A stretch of 64,000 bases of DNA from Coprinellus micaceus (lineage: Eukaryota; Basidiomycota; Agaricomycetes; Agaricales; Psathyrellaceae): positions 496,001 through 560,000 of the forward strand of contig OX596343.1 of NCBI GenBank assembly GCA_951394405.1. Direction: 5' to 3'. Shown one piece after another: positions 11,301-21,700 of the stretch; within the stretch, counting starts at the first letter, position 1, and every line of letters starts with the position of its first letter. A program made the position numbers and the translations under genes. Below the pieces are notes generated by a model, which worked only from the letters and a program-made list of their open reading frames with translations, did not search any database and had not been told where the DNA came from.

Positions 11301-11690
11301 CGTCGGTCTTGGCGGATGTGAAAGTCCTGGTGGGATTGCCATACTCTGGCCCATATGTGTCTGCTGCAGCGATCGCACTGACGCCACGCCTCTGGATCAT
11401 TTTCATTGGCCTGCAGCTAGCTTGAGTTGAAAGGCGGTTCGAACTGGGTGCAAACGAACCTGGGCCGTGTGTCCCCGCTCCATGGCCTCCCTCTCCTTCA
11501 ACCGGCGATATAGATTACGATGTCGTTTGCCCCTTACGTGGGGGAAGTAGTACTTGCTCATAAGAACAAGGCCGCACGAGCACTTCTGGATGTCATGTCT
11601 TCTGCTACACCGGATACCCTTGACGCACCCCGACGAACTCAAGAAGTCCCCGCAGAAGTTCGGGTTGGGCCTCGAGCCATTACGGGCCAT
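8330..11690 (-). CDS. SF1B RNA helicase, MOV10/SDE3 type, with N-terminal zinc fingers
   Basis: Predicted ATP-dependent RNA helicase of the Upf1-like family; MOV10/SDE3 relatives act in RNA silencing and RNA turnover. The N-terminus carries a CCCH-like finger (CGDFLSSSGCVKGIRCSRRH) and a second Cys/His module (CSCGLVLMSKYYFPHVRGKRH). A C2H2-like finger follows after the first intron (CDRCSRHIWARVWQSHQDFH). Next is a beta-rich segment (VDFGIIDPGTESSVEVTITI ... VRPGSAGTRTISVVFHPGY) resembling the MSP/ASH-type domain of MOV10 relatives. The helicase core has Walker A GPPGTGKT (split by an intron near 9960-10015), motif II VDEAGQ, motif III LAGDNQQLGP, VGSVEEFQGQ (motif V) and NVAVTRAQ (motif VI). 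The tail is acidic. DEAG in place of DEAD is normal for this branch. The start at 11690 is the first Met before the zinc finger. Confidence 0.9.
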
Positions 11691-12255
11691 AGTGGAATGG
11701 GAGGATTTTCGGCGACACTGACCGCCGAAGGGTATGTCGCTCGGATGGGCGCGTTGAGCAGGGCGTAATCCGTCCTGTCGATCGCGGTAGATGGTGGCAG
11801 GAAGGAAGAGACCTCAGGAGGCGGACTCGAACCCCCGCCGTACCTTTATAAGCCTTCGGTCACCCTTCCACTTACATAAAGTCAATGGCACCCCTTTGTA
11901 GTCCATGCCTCGTGTCAAGGACTGGTGGACACCAAAAGCAGCTTCCTGAGGGGCTGTGCGTAATAAAGACCTTTGGACGGAGGCAGCCGTCCTGGTGCCA
12001 GCGTGATATTCAGAACGAAGAGAAAGAGGGTGCTTTGAGCGCCAAGTACTCATGATAATCATCTCACGAACAGGCAAAAGGTGCCGATGCGAGTTGCGCC
12101 CCGAAACCCTCAAAGGCTTTTGGAGTGGTCTGGCGTGTTAGAGGCCTCGAGTCAAGGAAATCTCGCTCATGTTATCAGAAGAGGTGAAAGTGAACGGATA
12201 TTTGATCTTGCATTCGAACCAAAATACTGTGTCTGCCGTCCTTCCTCCCCTACGC
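11691..12255. other. Intergenic between aminopeptidase P 3' end and helicase promoter
   Basis: No gene was seen. The minus strand around 11820-11870 contains a T-arm-like string (GGTTCGAGTCC), but no tRNA fold could be built around it. The region should hold the helicase promoter and the aminopeptidase terminator. Confidence 0.45.
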
Positions 12256-14760
12256 CTAGATACCAACAGTCTCGCGCTTCAACCACTCCAGCGCCCTCGT
12301 ATCGTTCTTCAAAAGCGGCGAAATCTTATCCCACACCTCCCGATGATAGTCGTTCAGCCACTTCTTCTCCGGCTCCGTCAACAACGAGGCCTCCACGAGC
12401 TTCGTGTGGATCGGGCACCTAAGGTTCTATTAGTTAGTCGTCTGCGCAGTAACAGACAGGACACAAGGAACGCACATGGTGACATTCTCAAACCCAAGAT
12501 ACCCCTTGTCCCCAAAGTTGTTCGGGGTCTTAGCCTCCTTAACGAGTAAGACGTTCTCAATTCGAATACCGTACTTCCCATCCTCGTAGTAACCTGGTTC
12601 GTTCGTAACGGTCATGCTGGGTTTGAGTGGGGTGCTGTTGTAGGCTACGCAATACACTTGATCAGGGGACTGCGAGGTAGAGGTCACTGAGTGAGACCTA
12701 CCAATGCGCACGCCGATACCGTGAGGGCCCTCGTGGACATTCAGAAAGTGGCCGACGCCATGTCCAGTACCATGTCTGCCCAAGTCAACTGTTAATACAG
12801 AGTTCGGGGCCAGGGAAGCTAGAAATATACTAACCGGAAGTCTAAAGGGAGTCGTCAGCATCAGACACACAAGCTTTGAGAAGCTACGTACCGAGTCCAT
12901 CTTGCCACAAGTGCCTCCTCGCCCACGAGTCGCTAATCCGCATTCAGCTTCGGACACCGAATCGGCATTGTGGCTTTCGACTCACATAATGTAGCCCGTG
13001 GTGCCGGAGGGGAAGACGGCGGTGTCGATGGCGATGTGGCCCTGGAGAACCCTGGTGAAGGAGCGCTTCTCTTCGGGAGCTGGGGTGCCAAAGTGCTGGG
13101 AACGCCGTTGGAAGGGGTATGCAGGTTATAGTTCTGTATGTCACTCACCCACGTCCGGGTCACGTCGGTCGTACCATCGAGGAACTGGGCACCAGAGTCG
13201 CATAGGTAGACCTACATCGTGTAGGTAAGGCTTCGGTCAAAGAGCCCAAACGTAAGCAACACACCTGGTCCTTCTTGATGATTGCACAATCCTTAGGGTC
13301 GGGAGAGTAATGGATAATCGCTGTCGTGGACGTCTCTTCAGCACACACCCACAGGCAGAGATTCAAATACGCACCCCCATTTGGCCCAGTCCCTGAAATG
13401 GTGGTAAAAGAGAGACCCTTGAACAGATCCATCTCCTTCCTGAACCCCTCCAACACTTCTGCGCCTTCCCACTCGTTCACCTCTTTACCTTCATTCAGAG
13501 CTTCCTCGAGCCACGAGAAGTACCGCGCCAGTGCGGCTCCATCTCGGATGTGGCTCTGCCTGAATCCTTCCAGCTCGGTCGCGTTCTTGATGGACTTGAG
13601 AGCGGCCACGGGCGAGGGAATGGTCTTGTAGTGGGGTTCGTTCGACGATGGGGAGGAAGAAGGGGTGATGGCTTCGGTGATAGCGAGGGAGGCCTTGGAT
13701 GGAACAAGGATCTTGGGCTGGGAAGCAGTCAGGCGCTGGGATGTCGAGTTGGGTAAATGAACTCACCCCGTCCTTGGATCCATCCAAACCCAGTGCTTTG
13801 GGTAGACTCTTCAGGTAAGTGAAAAGCTCATCGTAGGGCCGGATCTCGACGGCTTCTCCGAGGTACTGCCTCGCAGCGTCGTCGAGCTGCTTGCTTTCGA
13901 TGAAGAGGAGGGTTCGGTCCGTCTCGACAGCGGCGTAGGCGAAGAATACTGACAGGGCGTCAGATTCCGAGCTTGCGAGGCTAACCTAAACTCACCAGGG
14001 TTAAAGTCGATATCAGACCCGCGAAGGTTGAAGAGCCAAGCGACCTCATCGAGCATGGAGACCACTAGCGCCTTCCCCTTGTTCTTTTCAATATCCTCGC
14101 GAACCTTGGCGATCTTCTCCTTGAACGACTGCCCCGCGTACTTCTCTTCGAGGTGGAAGACGGTGTTCTGGGGACGAGCAGGTCGGTCGCTGCCCCACAC
14201 TTCATCAATAGGGTTGGACTTGAGGAGGACTAGTTCAGATTTCTTGGGTTCTAAATCCTTCTTGATAGTCTGGGCATCGTCGGCGGAGATGATGGTGGGG
14301 TCGATTCCGATCTTCAGGGCCCCGTCGAGGTTCTTGTGCAGGAATTCCTGCCATGTAGGAACGTCCGGAAGGCCCTGTTTCATCAGTGTCCAGTTGCTGC
14401 AACGAATGAGTAGTGTTCCGGACTACAGTGAAGAGGACGCACTCGTCCAACTGCTGTCCAGCCTGCAAGAAGTATCGTCCATCCGTGAACAGATACGCTT
14501 TGTCGAGGGTAACAACAGCGCATCCTGCAGATCCGTTGAACCCAGAAATGAAGGATCTACGCTGGTCGCAGTGGGCTGGGTATTCGCTGTAATCTAGAAG
14601 CATAGATGTACTCATTCTGTCGTGAACTAGGTGAGACAGAGGGCGTACGCTGGTCTTCGCTAGGTACAACGACCACATCCACACCCTCCTTCTTCATCAA
14701 CTCCCTGAGCTTGGCCAGCCGCTCGGTCGTGTCGACTCGGTGCTTTCCAACAGCTCCCAT
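12256..14760 (-). CDS. Xaa-Pro aminopeptidase P (metallopeptidase family M24B)
   Basis: Removes an N-terminal residue preceding proline; a di-manganese cytosolic enzyme. The N-terminal creatinase-like domains are recognisable by [20 protein letters not shown], then [20 protein letters not shown] formed across an intron (14594-14648), then [20 protein letters not shown]. The pita-bread catalytic domain holds the metal ligands in [20 protein letters not shown], the [16 protein letters not shown] block, and [18 protein letters not shown]. The C-terminus ([20 protein letters not shown]) is typical. At least seven introns of 50-65 nt are needed. Cytosolic start [15 protein letters not shown] at 14760 is chosen. 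The frame stays open upstream to an ATG at 15000 with an Arg/Ser-rich, mitochondrial-presequence-like start, so a longer isoform is possible. Confidence 0.93.
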
Positions 14761-15341
14761 ATTGTCCTCGAGTTCGTGTAATTGAGGTTGAGCTGATATC
14801 GATGAAAGGCCTCGCCACAAATTCCTTGGGCCTTGAATCCGTTTGTCAGCCCCGAAGGTCTTCCGTTGTCGTGGCTCGTGAAGAGTCGGGTTTTGGTTCA
14901 AACGACGACCAGGGCAGAATAAGATACCTCTCCGAGATGATGGTAGAGCAGTAGATGGCCGTGATAGGTTCTTCACGAGGATTCTCCTCGACGACCACAT
15001 GTGACGACAGAGGTACGGTTCTGGAATGAGCAGAATGCTCCCGGAACTGGATGCGTTTGAACATGGTTTGATGACGTTGCGAGCGCTTAGAGATAAGATA
15101 ACCTTCTGGCAAATCGAATCTAGGCTACAACTCTTGGAGGATCTAAGGGCGTCGGGATGGAGGGGGGAGGGGAAGAGGACATCAGGGATGGAAGTTCAGT
15201 TGAACACAGGAGAGATCAGGAGCAAGATCAACAAAAAATCTATGGTAGGTAAAGGTACAGCATACTGCGACGAGCACAGGACAGTCGAATCGTTGGTATA
15301 TTCCAGCTTTTGATATGTTGAAAGGTCCCTATTGTCCGTTT
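14761..15341. other. Intergenic upstream of aminopeptidase P, with possible N-terminal extension
   Basis: No independent gene was seen. The minus-strand frame of aminopeptidase P continues open to an ATG at 15000. The remainder contains the putative promoter and the downstream end of the aspartokinase transcript. Confidence 0.45.
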
Positions 15342-17619
15342 TCAAAACAGCCAAGGGCCCACTGGAAGGCGAAGTAGGTCAGCAGTGTAATAGACAGAGG
15401 AAGGATTCAGAAGCTCACCTCTCCCTCTCGTCCCCTCAGGCTTGATCATCAAACAACTCTGGTGAATCAAGTTCAGCGCCTTCACCGCATCTCTCGCGTC
15501 GATGACACACGAGATGTTGATCTCGCTCGCTCCTTGGCTGATCATTTCAATATTCACGTTGCCGTCCGCCAGCGTCGAGAACATCTTTCCAGAGATACCG
15601 ACCATATTCCGCATCTGCTTTCCGACAAGCGAGAGGATGGCCATATCGCGGGACACCGACACCGTGCCACTCTTCTTCAGCTCGTTCAGTAGCCTTTCGG
15701 CTATCCTCTGCGTGAGGCAGTCGGCGGTGGCCATCGTGACGTGTACCTCGGATGTGGCAATGAGGTCAGCCACGACGCCAAACCGGTCTAAGGTACCGAA
15801 GATACCAGCCAGGAAGCCGTGCGAGACGCTCTTTCTGTTCGAATGTACGTTAATAACCATAACATTCTCCTTGATGGTCACAGCAGTGGGAAGCCTTCTC
15901 CGGTTGGGGTCGTCAGAGAAGGAGTAGACATCTGTGGTGGAAACGGATGCCGTTGCGGAAAGTACCGCCGAGGAAGAAGAGTTGGAAGACGACGACAACG
16001 TTCTTGCTTTCGCCGTTATGGTCGTGGAATGGGTTTCGGTGACGGTGACAGACTTATCTGCTGCCTGCCTGGCATGCAAAGGGTCGATGAGCGAGGGGGG
16101 GACTTCGTGGTCGGAATCGGGGTGGATGACGGTCCCTCCACCCAGCGGGTTCTCCACATTCTTGATACGAATGGGGATCTTCTTGCGGATCGCCTGCTCC
16201 ATGACGAACGGATGGACGACCTCGCTGCCGTAGTACGTCAACTCAGCCGCCTCGTCGGGGCTGATCATCGGGATGAGGCGGGCTGTGGGCACCTTTCTTG
16301 GGTCTGCTGTGAAGATACCGTCCACTTCTTTCCATATCTGTAGTTCTGAGGCGTCCAAGCCTGCAGCGAGCAGGGCGGCACAGAGATCGGTGTAGCCCCG
16401 CCCGATCTGAGAAAGAAGGGAGCCAGGGACGGGACCAAAGAAGCCTGTGACGACGGGTACCCGGCGACCGCATTGCTCGATGCGCTCAGCAATGACTTTG
16501 GCGACGGTGTCGTAAAAGTCCTGTCCGAGGGCCTTCCCGTCGTAGTCATCACCCCCCAGGGATTCGGGCAGGACGTCGTCAAGAGGGACGTATTCAGCGT
16601 CAATGCCCTAAAATCTGGATCAGAACGCGAATCGGTAGAGATGAAGCAACATACTTGGTCTCTCAGAATAGCCGCCATAAGCTTACACGCCAGCTTCTCT
16701 CCCAGACCAATGATGTTGTCCTTCGAACGAAGCGATATTTCGTCGATGATCTAGACGTGTTGTGAGAATCGAATGCCGGAATACAGGGAAGGGGTCGTAC
16801 TTTCGCTGCGTACAAGAAGCTTCTCAGCCATTCACAATCTCTATCAATTTCATCCTCCAATTCCGCCAGAATTTCGGGATCCTGAATGTTCGCCCGTGCA
16901 GCCTTGAAGTGCTCTTCCTTGATCACGTCAACCGTTGCGTGGAACTCAGGTGGAGGCTCTCTGGGAGTGGCAGCCCCGCTCATGGGCGTGAACCCAAAGA
17001 GCCCACTGCCATTCTTCCCAGCTGCGCTGGACGACCTGCTCCTTGGGTTCGGAGAGTCGTTAGGCGGGGACTGTGAACCGTCGGAGCTGTAGCCATAGGT
17101 TCGGCCGAACAACCCGCGGTAGTGAATCGGGGTGTTAGCACCCGTTCCCGGCGACGCTGGAGTCTCTGCACCACTGCCGATGCCATGGCCGTTTCTGAGG
17201 CTGCCAGGCTTGGACGATTTCTTTGGCCGCTGGAGAGCCTCTGTAGAGGCCTTGAGGAGAAGTGATGTCGTCCCGAGTGCCTTGGTTGACCCAGATCGCG
17301 CTGAGCAAACGATAGCGAGCTTATGTTGATCTAGGTACGTCCTTCAGGTAGAATCCCAGATTGTGACTCGGTCAGGGCGACTGCAGGGAGAGATATGGAA
17401 TCCATGGACTCACGAGACAACGTCCTTCGCAATCTTCACCGCAAACTTGCCCACACTCGTTCCCCCATATTTCTGGACCAGCCATTTTGCAGCAGGATCT
17501 ATGGTATTCTGGTGCAGGTTTGGGGGCGTCCTGGGAGGTGAGTAGGACCCGATGCTGGACGGTGTTGAGGGTGTTTGCGTCGGGCTGCCGCCGGCTACTA
17601 GCTCTGGTGTCGTGGCCAT
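15342..17619 (-). CDS. HOM3: Aspartokinase
   Basis: Phosphorylates L-aspartate, the entry step to threonine, methionine and isoleucine synthesis, in the cytosol. The diagnostic WLVQKYGGTSVGKFAVKIAK lies near residue 50, followed by IVCSARS. A fungal-type disordered insert rich in Ser/Gly/Pro sits between that and the kinase core (EEHFKAARANIQDPEILAEL; VPVVTGFFGPVPGSLLSQIG; GRGYTDLCAALLAAGL; WKEVDGIFTADPRKVPTAR). Two C-terminal ACT regulatory units begin at VMVINVHSNRKSVSHGFLAG and MRNMVGISGKMFSTLADGNV. The final intron (15362-15418, GTGAGC...TTCCAG, 57 nt) is in frame without a stop. Spliced, the tail reads GRVGPWLF; unspliced, it gains 19 residues. Start MATTPELVAGG is the first Met in the open frame. 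Confidence 0.94.
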
Positions 17620-18715
17620 GGTTTGTGGGGATAAGGGAAGACGGGGAAGGTAAGAGAAGGGAAATATTCAATATGAAGAATAACCCTGTATAATATATAC
17701 TCCGGGGTATGCGCCGTGTGATATCTCTCCCGAGGGATAGTAGATGTACGATTTGCTTGGATTCTTCGGCCTCTGAGGGGTGCGCTGGCGTCCCACCAAA
17801 GCGACAAGGGAAGGTAGGATAGGGTATGGAAATGGGTATGCGGGGGGTAGTGGTGGTTATGACTCGTTCAGTGGAAACAATTTATAGCCGACGAAGGACC
17901 AATAATTTCGTTTCGGATTTGTGATCGGAGGCACGTGAGAGCCACATGGTTATGGGCGCTTACCGTCATCCGGCGCCTATTTGCTGGCTGGAATGCGCTC
18001 GTCCGACTCTGGGCGGCGCATTCTTATGCAGTGGCGGTGATGATGCACATTGTGGTATAGGCGTATCATTGAGTTGACCGAGCTCCGTTATGGCGCAATA
18101 CCGGGATCAAATGGCGGTGAGGTGACCCCGCTGGAGTACATGGGCGATAAGACACTATCGTTTTCGACCTCTTGCACTCGCGAAGCACCCGCACCAAGCA
18201 GTCGAAGCCCAGACCCCCTACTAGAAAAAAGGTAGAAATGAGTCTGGAGGAGACGCGGAGTGGCGAGGTCGCCAGCCACGTTGACCGTCGCAGAGTTATC
18301 GCTGAAAGATCAACCTTCGACTCCGATTCGGACGAGGGAGAGGCGAGGGCGCTCGAGAAAGAGATTATCCAAGGAACGTGCCAGGTTAAGACGAATGCGT
18401 GGATACCGATGTCTTTTCATATCATGTTCATCCTGAATCAGAGCCACTGCGAGTGAGGGGAGCATGAACCAGTTCAACTATCGGAAATCGAACCCGCTCT
18501 GAATTCTGTGCTATATGTGTGACGTACATAATTGAGTCCACAGAAATTAAACACTGTCATACTGTAGCCAGCCCGAAAAATGTTTGCGAAGTACTACCCA
18601 TCGAACGAGGGGCAGATCGCTAGAGAATCTCTAAGTATTTTTGGGCAACCATCCCTGGGGCGCCACCTGTGGTCACTCTCATGCCCTTGAAAGGCGTTCA
18701 TCCCCTATCTGCGCT
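17620..18715. other. Intergenic, aspartokinase promoter side
   Basis: About 1.1 kb without a supportable gene. The first 200 bases upstream of the aspartokinase ATG contain an AT-rich segment (aatatatactcc near 17692) that could be the core promoter. ORFs of up to 94 codons at 18050-18456 lack family features. Confidence 0.45.
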
Positions 18716-21700
18716 TCATGTTGAACCCGCTCGGTGTTGACGCAGCAAACGGCGAATTTCAGGGGATTCAGTGCCCCAGGGGTGTAGTACTTGGAGGGGG
18801 GTGCGTCCATTAGAATCTAAGTATAAGACGAAGTAAGTGTCCGAAAAGATTGAAGGGGTCAAATGGCCCACCCTGAATGATCGGATCGGCACGATGTTCG
18901 AGAAGGATTTGGACCAACTCCTTCTGTCCTCGGGCGCAGGCAACATGGAGGGCCGACTCGGATCGTGGGCAGCTACCTAACGACTGGTCAGTTTCGGGCT
19001 CTACTGGTCCGGCATCTGAAATTTACTTCGTAGATTGGGGTCCGCACCCCCCTTCAGAAGAGTTGTTACAATATCGGGTAAACCTCCAATGCATGCCGCT
19101 TTGAGGGGAAAGCCATGTTCTCCGCCTGCAATGAACGGAAATGAGACACGGGTGACCCACATAATACCTTTTACTTGCCTTGAAGGTTGGGGTTGGCGCC
19201 CTTCTCGAGAAGTATGTTGACCATGTCAATGTGACCGTATAGGCTGGCCTGTTGAAGTACGGAACCACTGCCACCTAAATTAAGCGAGGGTCAGATACCA
19301 ACGACCCGGACACGGTCTTCTGCTTGCCCTGATGATTAGGGTCGGCATCGTTATCAAGAAGGATGCTAGCGATGTCGAGCTGACCGCGCATGCAGACTCC
19401 CTGAAGCACGGATCCGCCTTCCACATCTACAATAAGAAGGGCTTAGACGCCAAGGATGAGCGCTACTTGAACCTCATTCTCACCGTGATTTGGGTCGGCC
19501 CCATTCTCAAGAAGGATATTGACCAGCTCGGGTTGGTCTCGGGTGCAGGCTGCTTGAAGGGCAGACCCATGTAGGCCACCTACGACAGCCCGAGGTTAGT
19601 GCCCAAGGATGAGCGACTTGGCCATGGTTGTTCTCTTTACCTCGAGTATTGGGATCAGCACCCCCCTTGAGGAGGAGTTTGACAACGTCGGGTGAGGCTA
19701 CGACACAGGCCGCTTGGAGTGCAGTCTCAAACAGGCCGCCTATGGCAAAGGTTAGATTGTGGCCCTTGGAGTGCTTAGAATTGATTGCGTGCCTTGGATA
19801 TTGGGATCCGCGCCATTCTCGAGAAGGATGCTGACGAATTGAAAGACGACGTTGGGCGGGGCTTCGGCGCATGCCGCTTGAAGCGCCGAGCCGAACTGAC
19901 CGCCTAAAGAAACGAAATATTAGATTCCGAACATTGGAATAGAGCCCTTTCCGTACCTTGAATGTTGGGGTTAGCGCCCTTGTTGAGGAGGATTTGGACA
20001 ACTTCAGGTGATGATCTAGAGCATGCTGCTTGAAGTGGAGATCCACGTTTGCCGCCTATTCGCAGCAGGTTAAGTACAGGTGGTGGATAGCTCGGACCCT
20101 CGGCTTACCTCGAAGATTAGGGTCGGCACCCTTCTCGAGGAGAATATTAACGACTTCCGGCGAAGCTCTGGCGCAGGCCGCTTGGAGTGCACATGCATGC
20201 TTGCCCCCTATAATTTCAGCAACGAAAGGTGAGATTTCGGATATGGAAAGGCCTAGAATTACGGCCATACCTCGGGTATTGGGGTTAGCGCCCATCTCGA
20301 GAAGGGCGTAGACAACTCCGGGTGAGCCCCTCGAGCAGGCCGCTTGAAGCGCAGTCCCACGTCTGCCACCTATAGTAGACGGGCCTGAGATACCTACGAC
20401 TAAAACCTGGGATCCTTCACTTGCCTTGAATGTTGGGGTCAGCACCCTTCTGGAGGAGGAGGTTGACAATCTCGAGCTTGTCATGGGCGCAGGCGGCTTG
20501 AAGCGCGGATCCATGCTTGCCGCCTATATAGGTGAGATGGCGGCCGTCAAAACCTGGGAGACTGTGCGCACCTTGAATATTGGGGTCGGCGCCTTTCTCA
20601 AGGAGAACATTAACGACGCCGGATGAGGCATTGGCGCAGGCCGCCTGAAGTGCCGACTCATATACACCGCCTGAAGAGGGGCTGGGATCAGAGGCGGTTA
20701 ACGCGACTTGTCTTCTTCAGCTTACCGCGAAGATTCAAGTTGACACCCTCCCTGAGAAGGATATCGATGATGGCGAGTCTACGTTGTTCATGCCTGGCTT
20801 GATTGGCCGTGTCGTCCGGGTTCACCAACACCGCAAAGTCGCGGGCGCAAACTGCTTGAAGTGCCGACCCATATTGCCCCCCTGGCCGAAATGGAGCTGG
20901 ACGTCAAATATGTGGACGTAACTAGATTATGGTTAGCTGACCTTGGAGATTAGGGTCAACGCCCTTCTCGAGAAGGATGTTCACGATATCGGGCGAGGAA
21001 AAAGCGCAAGCAACATGAAACACCGGTCCATATTTCCCCCCTAAAGGCCTGAAGCTTGGATACTGCCTATCGTGAGATCGTGTACCGTGCGCACCTTGGA
21101 AATGTGGGTCGGCACCGTTCTTGAGAAGGATGTTGACGGCCTCCGTTATATCGCTAGCGCAGGCTGCTTGAAGTACCGATCCAAATGTATCATCTGTGAA
21201 AAACAATATTTAACCGCCGCCTTCAGGAGCGCCGAGCCTTCGATGGATGGAAAACCTCGTGCGCACTTTTGAAGACAACATTGAGGTTGGCTGACCGTTT
21301 CGCCAGGTAGCATGCAACGTTCCACACCCCGGAATCCACTGCGAGCTCGAGGAGAGTCCGACCATCTGTTTGTTAATGCATCTCAATGGTGAAGCATATG
21401 CGAAGATGAGTAAGCTTACCGCCAAATACGAGATTGATATCGGCCTTCCTCTCAATGAGGTGCCCAACAGACGCCCATTTTTGTTGAAGAGCGGCAACCT
21501 CAAGTGCGGTCCTCTGATCTATTATTGCTCGAGTAAGCTGCTTAGCCGTGGAGGGTACGCACTAATAGGACAACACACCTCGATTTACAGCATTAACGTC
21601 AGCCCCCGCGCCAAGGAGAAAGTCGACAATCTCCCAATCCTCATTGAGAGCAGCTACTTCAACCGCAGTCCGACCATCTGCATTCCGGTTAGTCGAAACT

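Noticed and set aside
11815..11900. Possible tRNA on the minus strand (T-arm string GGTTCGAGTCC)
   Set aside because: The five bases before TTC do not pair fully with the five after the loop, and no acceptor, D-arm or anticodon arm could be folded.
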